Source: Nocardia jiangxiensis NBRC 101359 (GTDB lineage Bacteria; Actinomycetota; Actinomycetes; Mycobacteriales; Mycobacteriaceae). From it: 64,000 nt of DNA. The stretch's first letter is position 1; every line of letters begins with the position of its first letter. Shown piece by piece: positions 51,402 through 60,392 of this stretch. The translations under genes and the position numbers were made by a program. The stretch covers positions 1 through 64,000 of the forward strand of contig NZ_BAGB01000023.1 of the NCBI RefSeq assembly GCF_000308615.1. The letters run 5' to 3'. A model generated the notes under the pieces. The model saw nothing but the letters and a program-made list of their open reading frames with translations, was not told the DNA's origin and ran no database searches.

Positions 51402-52475
51402 TCACTCGAAGACGATGACCTGCCGTCCGACGACGTCACCGCGGCCGAGGGCTTCGAGGTTCTCGTTGATGTCTTCGAGCTGGACTTCGGTGACGTTGTG
51501 TTCGACGAGGCCGGCTTCGGCAAGGGACAGCACCTCGACGAGGTCCAGGTGGTTGCCCCAGAAGGAACCCAGGTAGGACAGCTCCGTGCCGACGAACGGG
51601 AACTGGCGGTGCTCGACGCGGTCGCTCATCAGGCCGACAGCCGCCAGTGCTCCTTCGGGACCCAGCAGGTCGAACCCCATCGAGATGGATGCCTGGCTGC
51701 CGACACAGTCCAGGATCGCGTCGATCGTTCGGCGCCCGGTCAGCCTCTCCAGTTCGTCCTGGATCACCTCGGTGGACTTGTCCTTCACGTTGACGCCGTG
51801 GTCCGCACCGTTGTCCTTGGCCACGTCCAGTTTGCTGTCGGTGCGCGCGAGCGCCACCACGGTCGCGCCGCCACCGAGCAGCTTCGCGTATTGGACCGCG
51901 TAGCTTCCCAGTCCCCCGATGCCCGTCACCGCGACGGTGCGAGCAGGGCCGAGTTTTCCCGCATCCCGGAGCTTGCGCATCCCTCGGTACGGGGTCATTC
52001 CCGCGTCGGTCATGGGCGCGAGCAACTCGGGTGCCTTCGCAGCATCGGCTGAGACCCGGATTGCGTGCCGATACTCCACGGCCATGTACTCGGCGAAGCC
52101 TCCCGGAGGGCCGAAGCCCACCCACCGGCCGTTGCCGCTGCAGAGCTGTTCGTTGCCTTCGCGACACTGCCGGCAGGTGCCGTCTCCCCAGCTGGGATTC
52201 ACCACAACCATGTCGCCCTCCGCGTAGGTCACCGTCGCGGGGACGGCGCTGCCGAGCCCCGCCACACGACCCGCGATCTCATGGCCGGGCATGTATGGAA
52301 ACTCCACCGGGAACGGGCCCTTGAAGTAACCGTCGAGGAGCTGGTAATCGCTGCGGCACATACCCGCCGCGGCGACCTTCAGCAGAATCTCGTCCGGTCC
52401 CGGCTCGGGCACGGGAACCTCTTCGATCCGAAGCGGCTCTCGGTAACCGTGCATCCGGGCTGCTCGCATCTTCAT
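51402..52475 (-). CDS. Zinc-dependent alcohol dehydrogenase (MDR family)
   Basis: A 357-residue medium-chain dehydrogenase. Catalytic zinc ligands in GMCRSDYQ and GHEIAGRV, structural zinc cysteines in GTCRQCREGNEQLC, and the NAD motif TGIGGLGSYAVQYAKLL. ATG 52475 is chosen because GGGAGG lies about 10 nt upstream; the open frame extends to 52568. It probably oxidises an alcohol of the pathway, but substrate is unknown. It points toward the island on the minus strand. Confidence 0.92.
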   Translation of the reverse strand: MKMRAARMHGYREPLRIEEVPVPEPGPDEILLKVAAAGMCRSDYQLLDGYFKGPFPVEFPYMPGHEIAGRVAGLGSAVPATVTYAEGDMVVVNPSWGDGTCRQCREGNEQLCSGNGRWVGFGPPGGFAEYMAVEYRHAIRVSADAAKAPELLAPMTDAGMTPYRGMRKLRDAGKLGPARTVAVTGIGGLGSYAVQYAKLLGGGATVVALARTDSKLDVAKDNGADHGVNVKDKSTEVIQDELERLTGRRTIDAILDCVGSQASISMGFDLLGPEGALAAVGLMSDRVEHRQFPFVGTELSYLGSFWGNHLDLVEVLSLAEAGLVEHNVTEVQLEDINENLEALGRGDVVGRQVIVFE

Positions 52476-52808
52476 CACCTGCGCCTCCCTATTCGCAATA
52501 GGCGTAAAAAGCGGCATGGATTCGATTCCGGTTTCGACGTCGACGATCTCCGCCGCGTCCGGCGCCACGAGGTCCCTACGTTCTGCCCGCGCCGCGCATC
52601 CCGTGCTGCGCTGTGCGATCGCCGGCGGGCGTATCCGTGTAGCAGGTAGTCGGCAACTCTACGCGCTGGCAGGTAGCTGGAGTGCGTCGCCGATGGTTTC
52701 CGGTGGTAGACATTGGAAGTACCGATGATGGCGATATCTGGTGAGACTCTGCGCGACACCGCCCGGCCATAGGGCCGACGGTACGAAAATCTATCGAAGA
52801 GGTGAACT
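52476..52808. other. Divergent gap between alcohol dehydrogenase and DJ-1-like gene
   Basis: 333 bp with no convincing ORF. A short direct repeat GCAGGTAG occurs twice near 52638-52675, and the stretch close to 52809 is A/T-richer (AAAATCTATCGAAGAGG), with GAAGAGG serving as ribosome site. No copy of the regulon dyad was found. Confidence 0.4.
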
Positions 52809-53546
52809 ATGCCTGAGAATCTTCCCCGCAAGGCACTGATTGCCATCAGTAGCTACCACGGGGTGATCTATCCGGACGGCACGAAAACCGGTCTCTTCTT
52901 CACCGAGGCCCTGCATCCGTTCGAAGTGTTCACGCAGGCCGGTTTCGACGTCGACCTTGCTACAGAGACAGGCACATTCGGGCTGGACGATCTCTCCCTC
53001 ACCGATCAGTTTCTGGCCGGTGATGACAAGGCGGTCTTCGACAACCCGGAGCATCCGTTCAATGTGAAGTTGAATTCGGAGCTGAGGAAAGCATCCGACT
53101 TGCAGAAGGAGGAGTACGGGTTGTTCTTCGGTTCCGCGGGGCATGCGGCGCTCTATGACTATCCCACCGCCGAAGGGCTTCAGGCTGTCGGTGAAGACGT
53201 CTGGACTCGGGGAGGTATCGTCGCCGCTGTATGCCACGGACCGGTGATCCTGCCCAAGATGATCGACTCCAAGACCGGAAAATCGATTATCGCCGGTAAG
53301 ACTGTGACCGGATTTACCGTCGAAGGCGAGGTCGTCCTGAACGTCCTCGAGAAACTCCGGTCCGACAAAGCAATCCCGGTCGTCGAGGCAGTGAGTGACG
53401 TGGACGCAGACTACAGCTCTCCCATGCACCCGTTCGACGACTACTCGATAACCGCCGGCCGGGTGGTCACCGGAGCCAATCCGGCAAGTGCGCGAAGCGC
53501 TGCCGAAAGGGCCGCGAAGGCATTCGACAGCCTTCAGCCGGCGTAA
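52809..53546 (+). CDS. DJ-1/PfpI-family protein, Hsp31/glyoxalase-III-like
   Basis: A 245-residue class I glutamine-amidotransferase-like protein. The triad expected for Hsp31-type glyoxalase III is visible: Glu33 (FFTEALHPFEVF), Cys142 at the nucleophile elbow (AAVCHGP) and adjacent His143. Such proteins turn methylglyoxal into lactate without glutathione and protect against carbonyl stress. The length equals the yeast Hsp31 group. Stands alone; its proximity to aldehyde-producing pathways may be meaningful or chance. Confidence 0.87.
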   Translation: MPENLPRKALIAISSYHGVIYPDGTKTGLFFTEALHPFEVFTQAGFDVDLATETGTFGLDDLSLTDQFLAGDDKAVFDNPEHPFNVKLNSELRKASDLQKEEYGLFFGSAGHAALYDYPTAEGLQAVGEDVWTRGGIVAAVCHGPVILPKMIDSKTGKSIIAGKTVTGFTVEGEVVLNVLEKLRSDKAIPVVEAVSDVDADYSSPMHPFDDYSITAGRVVTGANPASARSAAERAAKAFDSLQPA

Positions 53547-53639
53547 TGCGGTGATGCCCGGATATTCGAGGGTGCGGAATGGAGTGAGACTGTAACCGCG
53601 GGAGTGGCGGTTTCCGGTCGCAGTCCGGTCGTCCTTTTT

Positions 53640-53796
53640 CTTCGCTGCAGCCGTGACACCAGGTGAAGACGGCGCTGGCCCAGGCCGGGATGAACAGGCC
53701 GCTGACGAGGTAGCCGACGATGCCGAGATCGAGTCCGGCGATCCGGTCGAAGGTGGGCCGGACATGGGCTGAAACTGCGTTCGCTGCGATTGTGCG
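53640..53796 (-). pseudogene. C-terminal remnant of a NiCoT nickel/cobalt transporter
   Basis: In the 514-bp gap after the DJ-1 gene, one minus-strand frame reads RTIAANAVSAHVRPTFDRIA, GLDLGIVGYLVSGLFIPAWA, SAVFTWCHGCSEEKG, with excellent codon use. This matches the end of HoxN/NixA-type permeases (last transmembrane pair, G-x-DL-x-x-x-GY...GLF...W). A TGA lies directly upstream (53797-53799) and no start or other parts are present. Only the tail remains. The rest of the gap (53547-53639 and 53800-54060) shows nothing I can name. Confidence 0.5.
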
Positions 53797-54060
53797 TCAA
53801 CTGCGGGCATGCAGGCGATATACGGAAATCTCGTGATGTCGGCACGCTTCGACATCGGTCCCAATTCATCCCAGCCGGGTGAGTCGGGCTCGTGACCGGC
53901 GGTACAGACTTGTGCTTCGAAGATCGTCCGTCAGCGGTCATCGAGATCGGTCGGCACGTCTGGAGATTCCGATGAGCGAGCAACTGCATCGTGACAGGTG
54001 GGGGCCGAGCGGGACTGTTGTGCGGGGCAACGGAATTCGAGTGGACCGCCGGAGGACGAG

Positions 54061-54684
54061 ATGACTCGAACGCATCCGATCGCGCCGAACCCGCCTGGGC
54101 GGTCCCTCGTCTCCTGTGAGAGGGTCCAGTTACGGGCCGTCATCGATGACGTCACACGCTGGCACTCCCGAGTCGAACGGGTACTCGCCTGCGGTCGGCG
54201 GCGCTGGCTCGGCCGCACCGAACTGGATGCCTGCCCGGCGCTGCGGCGATGGAACCGGATCACGCCACCGCACTGGCCGACCGGACATCCGACGCTGCGC
54301 AATGCTGTGGCCGCCGCAGCGGCCGGGGCCCGAACCCCCGGGACCGGCCTGACCGATTTCGCCACCGCGATCATGCTGTTGTCGGGATGCCCGGCACTGG
54401 TCACCGGCTCGCTGCGCACCAGGGTCGCCGATCGGCCGCCGATGCTGGCGATCTCCCTGTTCGCCCTTCCCGCCGACGATCTCGTGCTCGCACAGGACCT
54501 CGTCGGGGTGACCATCGACACCGCGGGGGTTGTCACCTATCGGTCCACGACCATCCTTGCCCTGCCTCGATCCGCGCCCACCGACCGACCGCGTCGGGAC
54601 GCCGGAGAAATCCCACTCGTGCGGGAGCCGGAGGTGCTCGAACCGCTGTGGGTGCCCGCGAGTCTGGACGGCGTCGGCCAGTGA
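54061..54684 (+). CDS. Protein of unknown function
   Basis: A 207-residue soluble protein not recognised. Seen: a basic first half with HSRVERVLACGRRRWLGRTE, an Ala-rich helix (LRNAVAAAAAGART), TDFATAIMLLSGCPALVTGS and a C-terminal part with LAISLFALPADDLVLAQDLVG and VTYRSTTILALP. No signal peptide or membrane segment. ATG 54061 with GGAGGACG upstream. Convergent with the LuxR regulator gene (27-bp gap). Confidence 0.65.
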   Translation: MTRTHPIAPNPPGRSLVSCERVQLRAVIDDVTRWHSRVERVLACGRRRWLGRTELDACPALRRWNRITPPHWPTGHPTLRNAVAAAAAGARTPGTGLTDFATAIMLLSGCPALVTGSLRTRVADRPPMLAISLFALPADDLVLAQDLVGVTIDTAGVVTYRSTTILALPRSAPTDRPRRDAGEIPLVREPEVLEPLWVPASLDGVGQ

Positions 54685-54711
54685 ACCCCGATCCGCCGTC
54701 GCGGGCCCGGC

Positions 54712-57348
54712 TCAGATGGCGCCCAGGGTGCGGGCGCGGGTGATCGCATCGGCGCGGGTCCGAACACCGAGTTTGTGGTAGATCCCGCGCAGGTGGGTTT
54801 TGACGGTGTTGATCGAGACTCCCATGTCGGTGGCGATGTCGTGTGTGGTCATCCCCGAGGGAAGCTGGCGCAGGACCGCGATCTCGGTGCCGGTCAGGTG
54901 CGGGCTGTGCGAGGTGACATCGGCTCGTCTGTGGCGCCGGATCGTGTCGACGAACTCGTCGAGGTAGCCGAATCGGCCCGTGTACTGGTCGAGCAACTCG
55001 ATGGTGCCGGGCACGTCCAGGAAGGGCCGGATCAGCTTTTCGGTGTAGGCGAGGCTCGTGGCGCGGTGGAGTGCCTCGTGAACCGCGACGGGCCGGTCGA
55101 GCCGGTGGCAGGCCGAGGCGTACAACAGCCATGCCTGGATCGCCGGCACCGGGTGCAGTCGATCGTCCCGCTCGAGCAGCGGCGCGACCAATTCGACGGT
55201 GAGCGCCGAGCAGTGGCGGGTTTCGGTGAGCGCGGCCTCGGCGAGAATCGTCTCGGGCACGCGGCCCAGCGCGGCGACTGCTCGGTCCACGAGTCGCTGC
55301 GCGGTATCGGCCCACCGGACCCGCAGCAGCGCCCAGGTGACCTGGATGAGCAGCCCACCGGTGGTGGCGACGAGCGGAGCCTCCTCGAGCAGGGTGTGCA
55401 TGTCGCTGCGCAGTGTGTCGATGCGGGCGTGCCGATCGGCGGCGGAATCCGAGCTGAACAGCAGCGCCAGAATCTCGGCGTGCCGACCCGGGGTCGGTGC
55501 GATGGAGCCGTCCACTCGCCGGGTGAGCGGGGCGATCTCCTCGATGGGCAGGTGCTGTTCGTCAGCCTGCAGATAGGCGATGAGCGCGAGCATGGTCCGG
55601 GCGTGTGCCAGCGCCGTGGTGTCCTCGAGATGGTGGCTCTCGGCGAAGTCGACCGCCTGCAGGGACCGTTCGCGCATCAGAGTGAGTGATCCGCTCAGTC
55701 CGGCCGCGACGGCCAGCAGGGTCAGGGTCTGTATCGCCAGCCGGTCGAGTCCGGCGTTCTGGGCGAGCGCGAGCACATGTCGCAGCTCCGGCTCGCCCCT
55801 GTCGCGCGAGTGTGGACCGAACAGGTGCGTGCTGGCGGCCTGCAGAGCGATATAGCAGTCGAGTTCCGGATGTCCCGTCGGTGCGGGCAGGCCCCGGGGC
55901 GTGGTCCCGGTGACTCGGCCGGCCGTGATCTCGACGTCGGTTCCGATCGCCTCGGCCAGTAGCCGGAGCAGTTCGGGTGTCGCGAACGAGGATTCCAGCA
56001 GCGGGCGCTGGCGCACGAGATCGTCCAGCGCCGCGGCATGGACGATGTCGCCTCGTTCGATCGCCTCGGCGGTCCGCAGTAATACGACGAAGGTGTCGAC
56101 CGCCATGCCGAGGCGGTCGAGTTGGCGGAACAGCGTCGCGCCGTTGCCCTCGAACACCATGCGCGGCCCGTGATCGCGGACGAACTCGGTCAGCGCGGAA
56201 CTGCTCGGCGCGGTCAGGACATGATGCAGTGCCTCGGGCAGCATTCCGGCGGCGATGAACCACCGTGCACAGGCATCGTGCAGTACGGGGGCACGGTCCG
56301 GTGTGGTCCGTGTGAGCTCCGCCAGGAGATAGGTGCGCAGCATCGGGTGGTAGGTGTACCAGAGGCCGCCGTGCCGGGCGGCGGCCTCGAGCGGAAAGTT
56401 GCTGCGCAACAAGGATTCCAGCGTTCGGGGCGCGGTCCGCCCCACCAGCGTTTCGGCGAGATCCATCGAGAAGGAGTCCGGTACCGCGGTGGCGAGCAGA
56501 AAATCCAGCATCTCGGGCGCCAGTGCCGACAGCAACTCACCGACCAGGAAGTCGGCAACCGCGTGAGAACCGTGCTGCAGGGAGGTCAGGGCGGTGGTGC
56601 GATCGCGGGTGTGTGCGGCCAGATGGATCGCGCCGATCCGGACCAGTCCCGCCCAGCCGCGGGTGAGCTCGTGGAAGGCGGCCAACTCGGATTCGGTGAG
56701 TCGGCAGTCGTGCTGGGCCAGCAGCGCCGCGGTGTGCTCGAGGCCGAAGTCGAGGTCGCGGGCCCCGATCCGGGTCAGCCGACCGGCCATCTGCAGGGCG
56801 TGCCAACGCACCGGAGGGTCGTAGCGGCCGATGACGACGGTGGTCAGCGTGGGTGGCGCGTGCTCGAGGAAGTATTCCAGGCCCGACAGTGTCAGCGGAT
56901 CGGTGATCAGGTGAGCGTCGTCCAGAACCAGGACGGTGCCGGTCGATGCGTCACCAATCGCGGACAGGACTGCCGCGGCCTCCTCGAACGGCGTGTCCGG
57001 AACCGATCCGGTCCGGGTGCTCGACCCCTGGCCCAGGGCCGTGGCGACGGCGGGCCACAGCTGGGTGTCGCCGAGATCCGCGAGACCGACCCACAGGACC
57101 CTGGCCGGGGGGAGCAGTCGCCGGATCCAGTCGGCCGCCAGGACGGTTTTGCCGGTTCCCGCCGGTGCACACACCAGAATCGCGTGGCCGTTCGCCGATC
57201 GTGTGGCCTGTTCCATCCGAACCTGTGCCGCGATCATCGGCAGCGGAGTGAACGAGAGAATGGGCGGCGTGTGCGCCGAGGCCGCCGCAGCGGTTGAGCT
57301 GTGCCGGTTTTCGCTGGTGCCCAGTGTGGGTTGTTCGGGTGCGACCAC
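54712..57348 (-). CDS. Large ATP-binding LuxR-family regulator (MalT/LAL type)
   Basis: An 878-residue signal-transduction ATPase. Walker A APAGTGKTVLAADW (about residue 48), Walker B VLVLDDAHLI, a long helical TPR-like sensor region, and a C-terminal LuxR HTH: LTGTEIAVLRQLPSGMTTHD, then NTVKTHLRGIYHKLGVRTRA. It activates target genes when its sensor binds a ligand (known for MalT). The open frame reaches 57618, but GTG 57348 with GGAGG upstream is the better start. No obvious target; the divergent PerM-like gene is the nearest candidate. Confidence 0.88.
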   Translation of the reverse strand: MVAPEQPTLGTSENRHSSTAAAASAHTPPILSFTPLPMIAAQVRMEQATRSANGHAILVCAPAGTGKTVLAADWIRRLLPPARVLWVGLADLGDTQLWPAVATALGQGSSTRTGSVPDTPFEEAAAVLSAIGDASTGTVLVLDDAHLITDPLTLSGLEYFLEHAPPTLTTVVIGRYDPPVRWHALQMAGRLTRIGARDLDFGLEHTAALLAQHDCRLTESELAAFHELTRGWAGLVRIGAIHLAAHTRDRTTALTSLQHGSHAVADFLVGELLSALAPEMLDFLLATAVPDSFSMDLAETLVGRTAPRTLESLLRSNFPLEAAARHGGLWYTYHPMLRTYLLAELTRTTPDRAPVLHDACARWFIAAGMLPEALHHVLTAPSSSALTEFVRDHGPRMVFEGNGATLFRQLDRLGMAVDTFVVLLRTAEAIERGDIVHAAALDDLVRQRPLLESSFATPELLRLLAEAIGTDVEITAGRVTGTTPRGLPAPTGHPELDCYIALQAASTHLFGPHSRDRGEPELRHVLALAQNAGLDRLAIQTLTLLAVAAGLSGSLTLMRERSLQAVDFAESHHLEDTTALAHARTMLALIAYLQADEQHLPIEEIAPLTRRVDGSIAPTPGRHAEILALLFSSDSAADRHARIDTLRSDMHTLLEEAPLVATTGGLLIQVTWALLRVRWADTAQRLVDRAVAALGRVPETILAEAALTETRHCSALTVELVAPLLERDDRLHPVPAIQAWLLYASACHRLDRPVAVHEALHRATSLAYTEKLIRPFLDVPGTIELLDQYTGRFGYLDEFVDTIRRHRRADVTSHSPHLTGTEIAVLRQLPSGMTTHDIATDMGVSINTVKTHLRGIYHKLGVRTRADAITRARTLGAI

Positions 57349-57569
57349 AACGCCTCCGTGAGCTTGTCCGTCCGGCCGAGCCGCTGTCGAGGGGTCTGAT
57401 CTGTCTGAATTCGAACGTATACCAGCTATTTGCTGTGGGCGAGGTGGTGAGCTATCTCTTGACCGGATCGAATTCATCTCGCAAGGGGGAGGCCAACTCT
57501 GCAACGTCCGGAATACGTTTGCTGACGGCCTGCTCAATCGGCCCGGGACCCTACAGCGAGGAGTATCCG

Positions 57570-58700
57570 GTGCGTATGCGGCGGACGGGAGCGCTTCCGG
57601 TGCGGGTGACGCCGCCACCTGTGACCGCGGGTGCGTGGGCCATCCCGCGCGGGCTGATCGTGTTGCTGGCCATCGCCGCGGCGGTCGTGGCCATCGCCGG
57701 GATCAAGGCGTTCGCCGGAGTGCTGGGCCCGGCCTTTCTGGCTCTGATGCTGACCGTGGCTGTGCATCCGTTGCAGCGCTGGGCGCGAGCGCGTGGTCTG
57801 CGCCCGTGGATCGGGATGACGATCGCGCTGGTTGCGGTCTGGCTGATCCTGATCGTGTTGCTCGGTGCCCTGGTGCTGTCGGCGGCCCGGCTCGCGACCG
57901 AACTGCCGGACTACACCGATCGGGTGAACGAATTGCTGGCCGGGCTGCGCTCGCGACTTGCCGACAGGGGAGTGGATTCCTCGCAGATCCGCAACCTGCT
58001 CAGCGGCCTGGACGTGGACAAGGTCGTGAGCGTGCTGGGGGCCGCGCTGCGGGGTCTGGTGGGGGTGCTGTCGAATCTGATCTTCGTGCTCGTGTTGTTG
58101 ATGTTCATGGCGTTCGATGCGATGGGGATCGGCCGGAAACTCGCGGTCGTGTCGGCGATGCGCCCCGAAATCGCTTACGCCCTGGAGGTTTTCGCGGTTG
58201 GCACGCGCAAGTATCTGATCGTGTCGACGGTATTCGGTGCGATCGTCGCCGTCCTGGACGGGATCGCCTTGTGGCTCATGGGCGTCCCGTTGCCGATCCT
58301 GTGGGCGGTGCTGTCGTTCATCACCAATTACATTCCGAATATCGGCTTCGTGATCGGCCTCGTCCCGCCGGCGCTGCTGGCCCTGCTGAACAGCGGCCCG
58401 ACGCTGATGATCTGGGTCATCGTGGTCTACTGCGTGATCAATTTCGTGATCCAGTCGATCATCCAGCCGAAATACGTCGGCGACTCGGTAGGACTGAGCG
58501 TGACGGTGACGTTCCTGTCGCTGGTGTTCTGGTCCTGGGTGCTGGGCGCACTGGGAGCTCTGCTCGCCGTCCCGCTGACATTGCTGGTCAAGGCCCTGCT
58601 GCTCGATATCGATCCCACGACGCGCTGGGTGAGCGCACTGATCGCCGACACCGCGCCCGCTGCGCTGGACGACGACGTCGGTCCGGCATCGCCGGGGTGA
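57570..58700 (+). CDS. AI-2E/PerM-family membrane permease
   Basis: A 376-residue polytopic protein with about eight hydrophobic segments: two at the N-terminus (LIVLLAIAAAVVAIAGIKAF, GPAFLALMLTVAVHP), WLILIVLLGALVLSAARL, a soluble helical insert (LPDYTDRVNELLAGLRSRL), then FITNYIPNIGFVIGLVPPAL, the family signature, and LVFWSWVLGALGALLAVPLT. Family roles include ion/proton antiport or export of small molecules; the substrate here is unknown. GTG 57570 has GAGGAG 7 nt upstream; ATG 57576 is possible. Confidence 0.88.
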   Translation: MRMRRTGALPVRVTPPPVTAGAWAIPRGLIVLLAIAAAVVAIAGIKAFAGVLGPAFLALMLTVAVHPLQRWARARGLRPWIGMTIALVAVWLILIVLLGALVLSAARLATELPDYTDRVNELLAGLRSRLADRGVDSSQIRNLLSGLDVDKVVSVLGAALRGLVGVLSNLIFVLVLLMFMAFDAMGIGRKLAVVSAMRPEIAYALEVFAVGTRKYLIVSTVFGAIVAVLDGIALWLMGVPLPILWAVLSFITNYIPNIGFVIGLVPPALLALLNSGPTLMIWVIVVYCVINFVIQSIIQPKYVGDSVGLSVTVTFLSLVFWSWVLGALGALLAVPLTLLVKALLLDIDPTTRWVSALIADTAPAALDDDVGPASPG

Positions 58701-58714
58701 TCGGGTCGGGGGTG

Positions 58715-58930
58715 TCAGTCCGGGAGGCGGGACATCTCGAGCAGAGTGAGGCCGAGCGTGTCGATGCGGGCCAGCACGCCGCGCAACGCCGTGCTGTCCG
58801 GCACGGTCCCGAACAGGGTGGTGGTACCGGGGGTGGAATGGTCGCTGCGGGACAGTTCGGGGAAGGCGGCTTGCGCGCGTTCGGACAGGTCGCCTTCGAT
58901 GACGAACCGGTAGCGAACGGCAGTTGCCAT
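58715..58930 (-). CDS. Small conserved-looking protein, function unknown
   Basis: A 71-residue protein MATAVRYRFVIEGDLSERAQ..., with SHSTPGTTTLFGTV-like sequence (as STPGTTTLFGTVPDSTAL) and LARIDTLGLTLLEMSRLP at the end. The pattern of two strands, a helix and a final strand/helix suggests a compact alpha/beta fold. Good codon use and a GGGAGG site upstream support translation; GTG codons at 58936 and 58942 are alternative starts. Convergent with the PerM-like gene. Confidence 0.7.
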   Translation of the reverse strand: MATAVRYRFVIEGDLSERAQAAFPELSRSDHSTPGTTTLFGTVPDSTALRGVLARIDTLGLTLLEMSRLPD

Positions 58931-58966
58931 ATACACACTCACCTCCCGTGGGCGGATGCGGGCCGA

Positions 58967-59191
58967 TCAGCGCCGGAAGCGCCGGAACAATATTCCGGCC
59001 AGCCATCCGACGACGAACATCACCAGCAGGACCAGCCACATCGGGGAACGAATCGTGACCGCGAGCAACTCGATCTCGACTCGATGGCGGTTCTCGATGA
59101 TGAACACCACCGCCAGCACGGTCAGCACGATCGCCACCCACTGGGTCACCGATATCCGCGACAGCATGGACGGCTTGGCAGTGTTGTCCAT
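58967..59191 (-). CDS. LapA-domain small membrane protein
   Basis: A 74-residue protein with two membrane segments: WVAIVLTVLAVVFIIENR and WLVLLVMFVVGWLAGILF, followed by a basic end RRFRR. The ENRHRVEIELLAVTIRSPMW stretch between them is typical of LapA/DUF1049 proteins. ATG 59191 with GGAGG 6 nt upstream. Possibly transcribed with the preceding small gene on the same strand. Role unknown. Confidence 0.8.
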   Translation of the reverse strand: MDNTAKPSMLSRISVTQWVAIVLTVLAVVFIIENRHRVEIELLAVTIRSPMWLVLLVMFVVGWLAGILFRRFRR

Positions 59192-59395
59192 CGTTGTCCT
59201 CCGGAGAATAGGGGACGTTCCCAGGCTCGAAGTATCCACCGGGCCCGACGTCCGCGGCATCACCCGAGCAGGATGAGCCCGCATCCGCCCGAACGGCCAC
59301 CGGTGACCGCCTCGCCCGCATCCGGCGACCATCAAGCACTGCGGCGGTGGTGAAGATCATCGCCACCCCATGCGAGCCGGTGGTGTCGCGAAATA

Positions 59396-59419
59396 ACGTA
59401 TGGACTGTTGTCCATACGT
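59396..59419. promoter_or_regulatory. Orphan 24-bp palindrome
   Basis: ACGTATGGAC-TGTT-GTCCATACGT: perfect 10-bp arms, 4-bp spacer. It stands 30 bp upstream of the decayed hydrolase gene. It has the look of a TetR operator, but no TetR gene is adjacent, so it may be left over from a lost divergent regulator or still be bound by one elsewhere. Confidence 0.55.
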
Positions 59420-59448
59420 GTGTCCATGATTCGCATTGTGCTGCCGAT

Positions 59449-59624
59449 GTGACGACGGAATTGATGCGCCCGCGCGGTATGGAGTTCGAGGTCGACGTGC
59501 GGAAGCGCGATGACAGTGACCGCGGAGTGGTTCTGCTGCACGGCTTTCCGCAGAGTTCCCGTGGCCCGCGGACGAGATCGCCACCGCGATCGCCCGGTGG
59601 ATGGAGCGTGCCGCGGAGGCGTAG
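59449..59624 (+). pseudogene. Decayed alpha/beta-hydrolase (both ends kept, middle deleted)
   Basis: From GTG 59449 the frame reads MRPRGMEFEVDVRKRDDSD and RGVVLLHGFPQSS, the start of an alpha/beta hydrolase with the oxyanion HGFPQSS motif. After about 35 codons the frame shifts and continues FPWPADEIATAIARWMERA before TAG at 59622-59624, a typical hydrolase C-terminus. Everything between, including the nucleophile elbow, is gone. Non-functional. Confidence 0.6.
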
Positions 59625-59645
59625 GGGCGACAGCTCTGCGCTGCC

Positions 59646-60392
59646 TCAGAAGGAGGCGAAGCGGGCGGCGATGTCGGCGGCTGTCACCGTGGCGAGTTCG
59701 ACGAGGAACGGGACTCGTTCGGGGATCATGAGGGTGGTGGGGCCGCGGAGGCCGAGGGCGAAGCGGCAGTCGCCTGCCGGGGTGAGGATGGGCAGGCCGA
59801 TGGTGCGGAAGCCGGGGTCGAGCTCTTCGTCGTTGTAGGCGTAGCCGCGGGCGCGGGTGTTGTCCAGTTCGGTGCGGAGTTCGGTTGGGGTGGAGACGGA
59901 TCGGGTGGTGCCCTCGTCGTAGGGGAGGGTGTCCAGGAAGTCGTCGGGGGTGTCCGACCAAGCGAGCAGGGCCTTGCCCAGGGCACTTGCGTGCAGGGGC
60001 AGGCGCACGCCCATCAGGCGGTGGCCGTCGGTTTCCCGCCAGCGACTGGTGCCGAGCAGTACGGCGTGAATGCTGTGGCGGATGGCTACCGAGGCATTGG
60101 CGCCGGTGGTGGCGGCGAGCTGCTCGAGGCTGGGCTCGGCGAGATAGATCCGGTGCTGGCGGTACGCGATCTGACCGTATTCGGCCAGCGCTCCGCCCAT
60201 CCGGTAGCGACTGGAGGCTTCGTCCTTGTCCAGGAATCCGGCCTGAACGAGGGCGGTGAGCAGCCGATGGGTGGTACTGATCGCCAGCCCTTGCTGACGG
60301 GCGACTTCCGATACGCCGCGGTCTTCGCCGTCGCGGAAACAGTCGAGCACCGACAGGGCGCGGGTGACGGTCTGCACACCGGAGGTTTCCAC
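59646..60392 (-). CDS. IclR-family transcriptional regulator
   Basis: A 248-residue regulator: N-terminal winged helix (TVTRALSVLDCFRDGEDRGV, SEVARQQGLAISTTHRLLTA) and a C-terminal effector domain (GTSRWRETDGHRLMGVRLPL, HASALGKALLAW, RARGYAYNDEELDPGFRTIG). The start at GTG 60392 puts VQTVTRAL six residues in, as is usual for the family; an ATG near 60437 is an alternative. It is divergent from the sulfonate-type transporter operon, and palindromes in the gap suggest it controls that operon. Confidence 0.88.
   Translation of the reverse strand: METSGVQTVTRALSVLDCFRDGEDRGVSEVARQQGLAISTTHRLLTALVQAGFLDKDEASSRYRMGGALAEYGQIAYRQHRIYLAEPSLEQLAATTGANASVAIRHSIHAVLLGTSRWRETDGHRLMGVRLPLHASALGKALLAWSDTPDDFLDTLPYDEGTTRSVSTPTELRTELDNTRARGYAYNDEELDPGFRTIGLPILTPAGDCRFALGLRGPTTLMIPERVPFLVELATVTAADIAARFASF

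Noticed and set aside
57534..59366. 610-codon open frame on the minus strand
   Set aside because: It lies antisense to the PerM-like gene and two small genes, is rich in Arg/His/Gln without any domain, and is the usual shadow of high-GC coding DNA.
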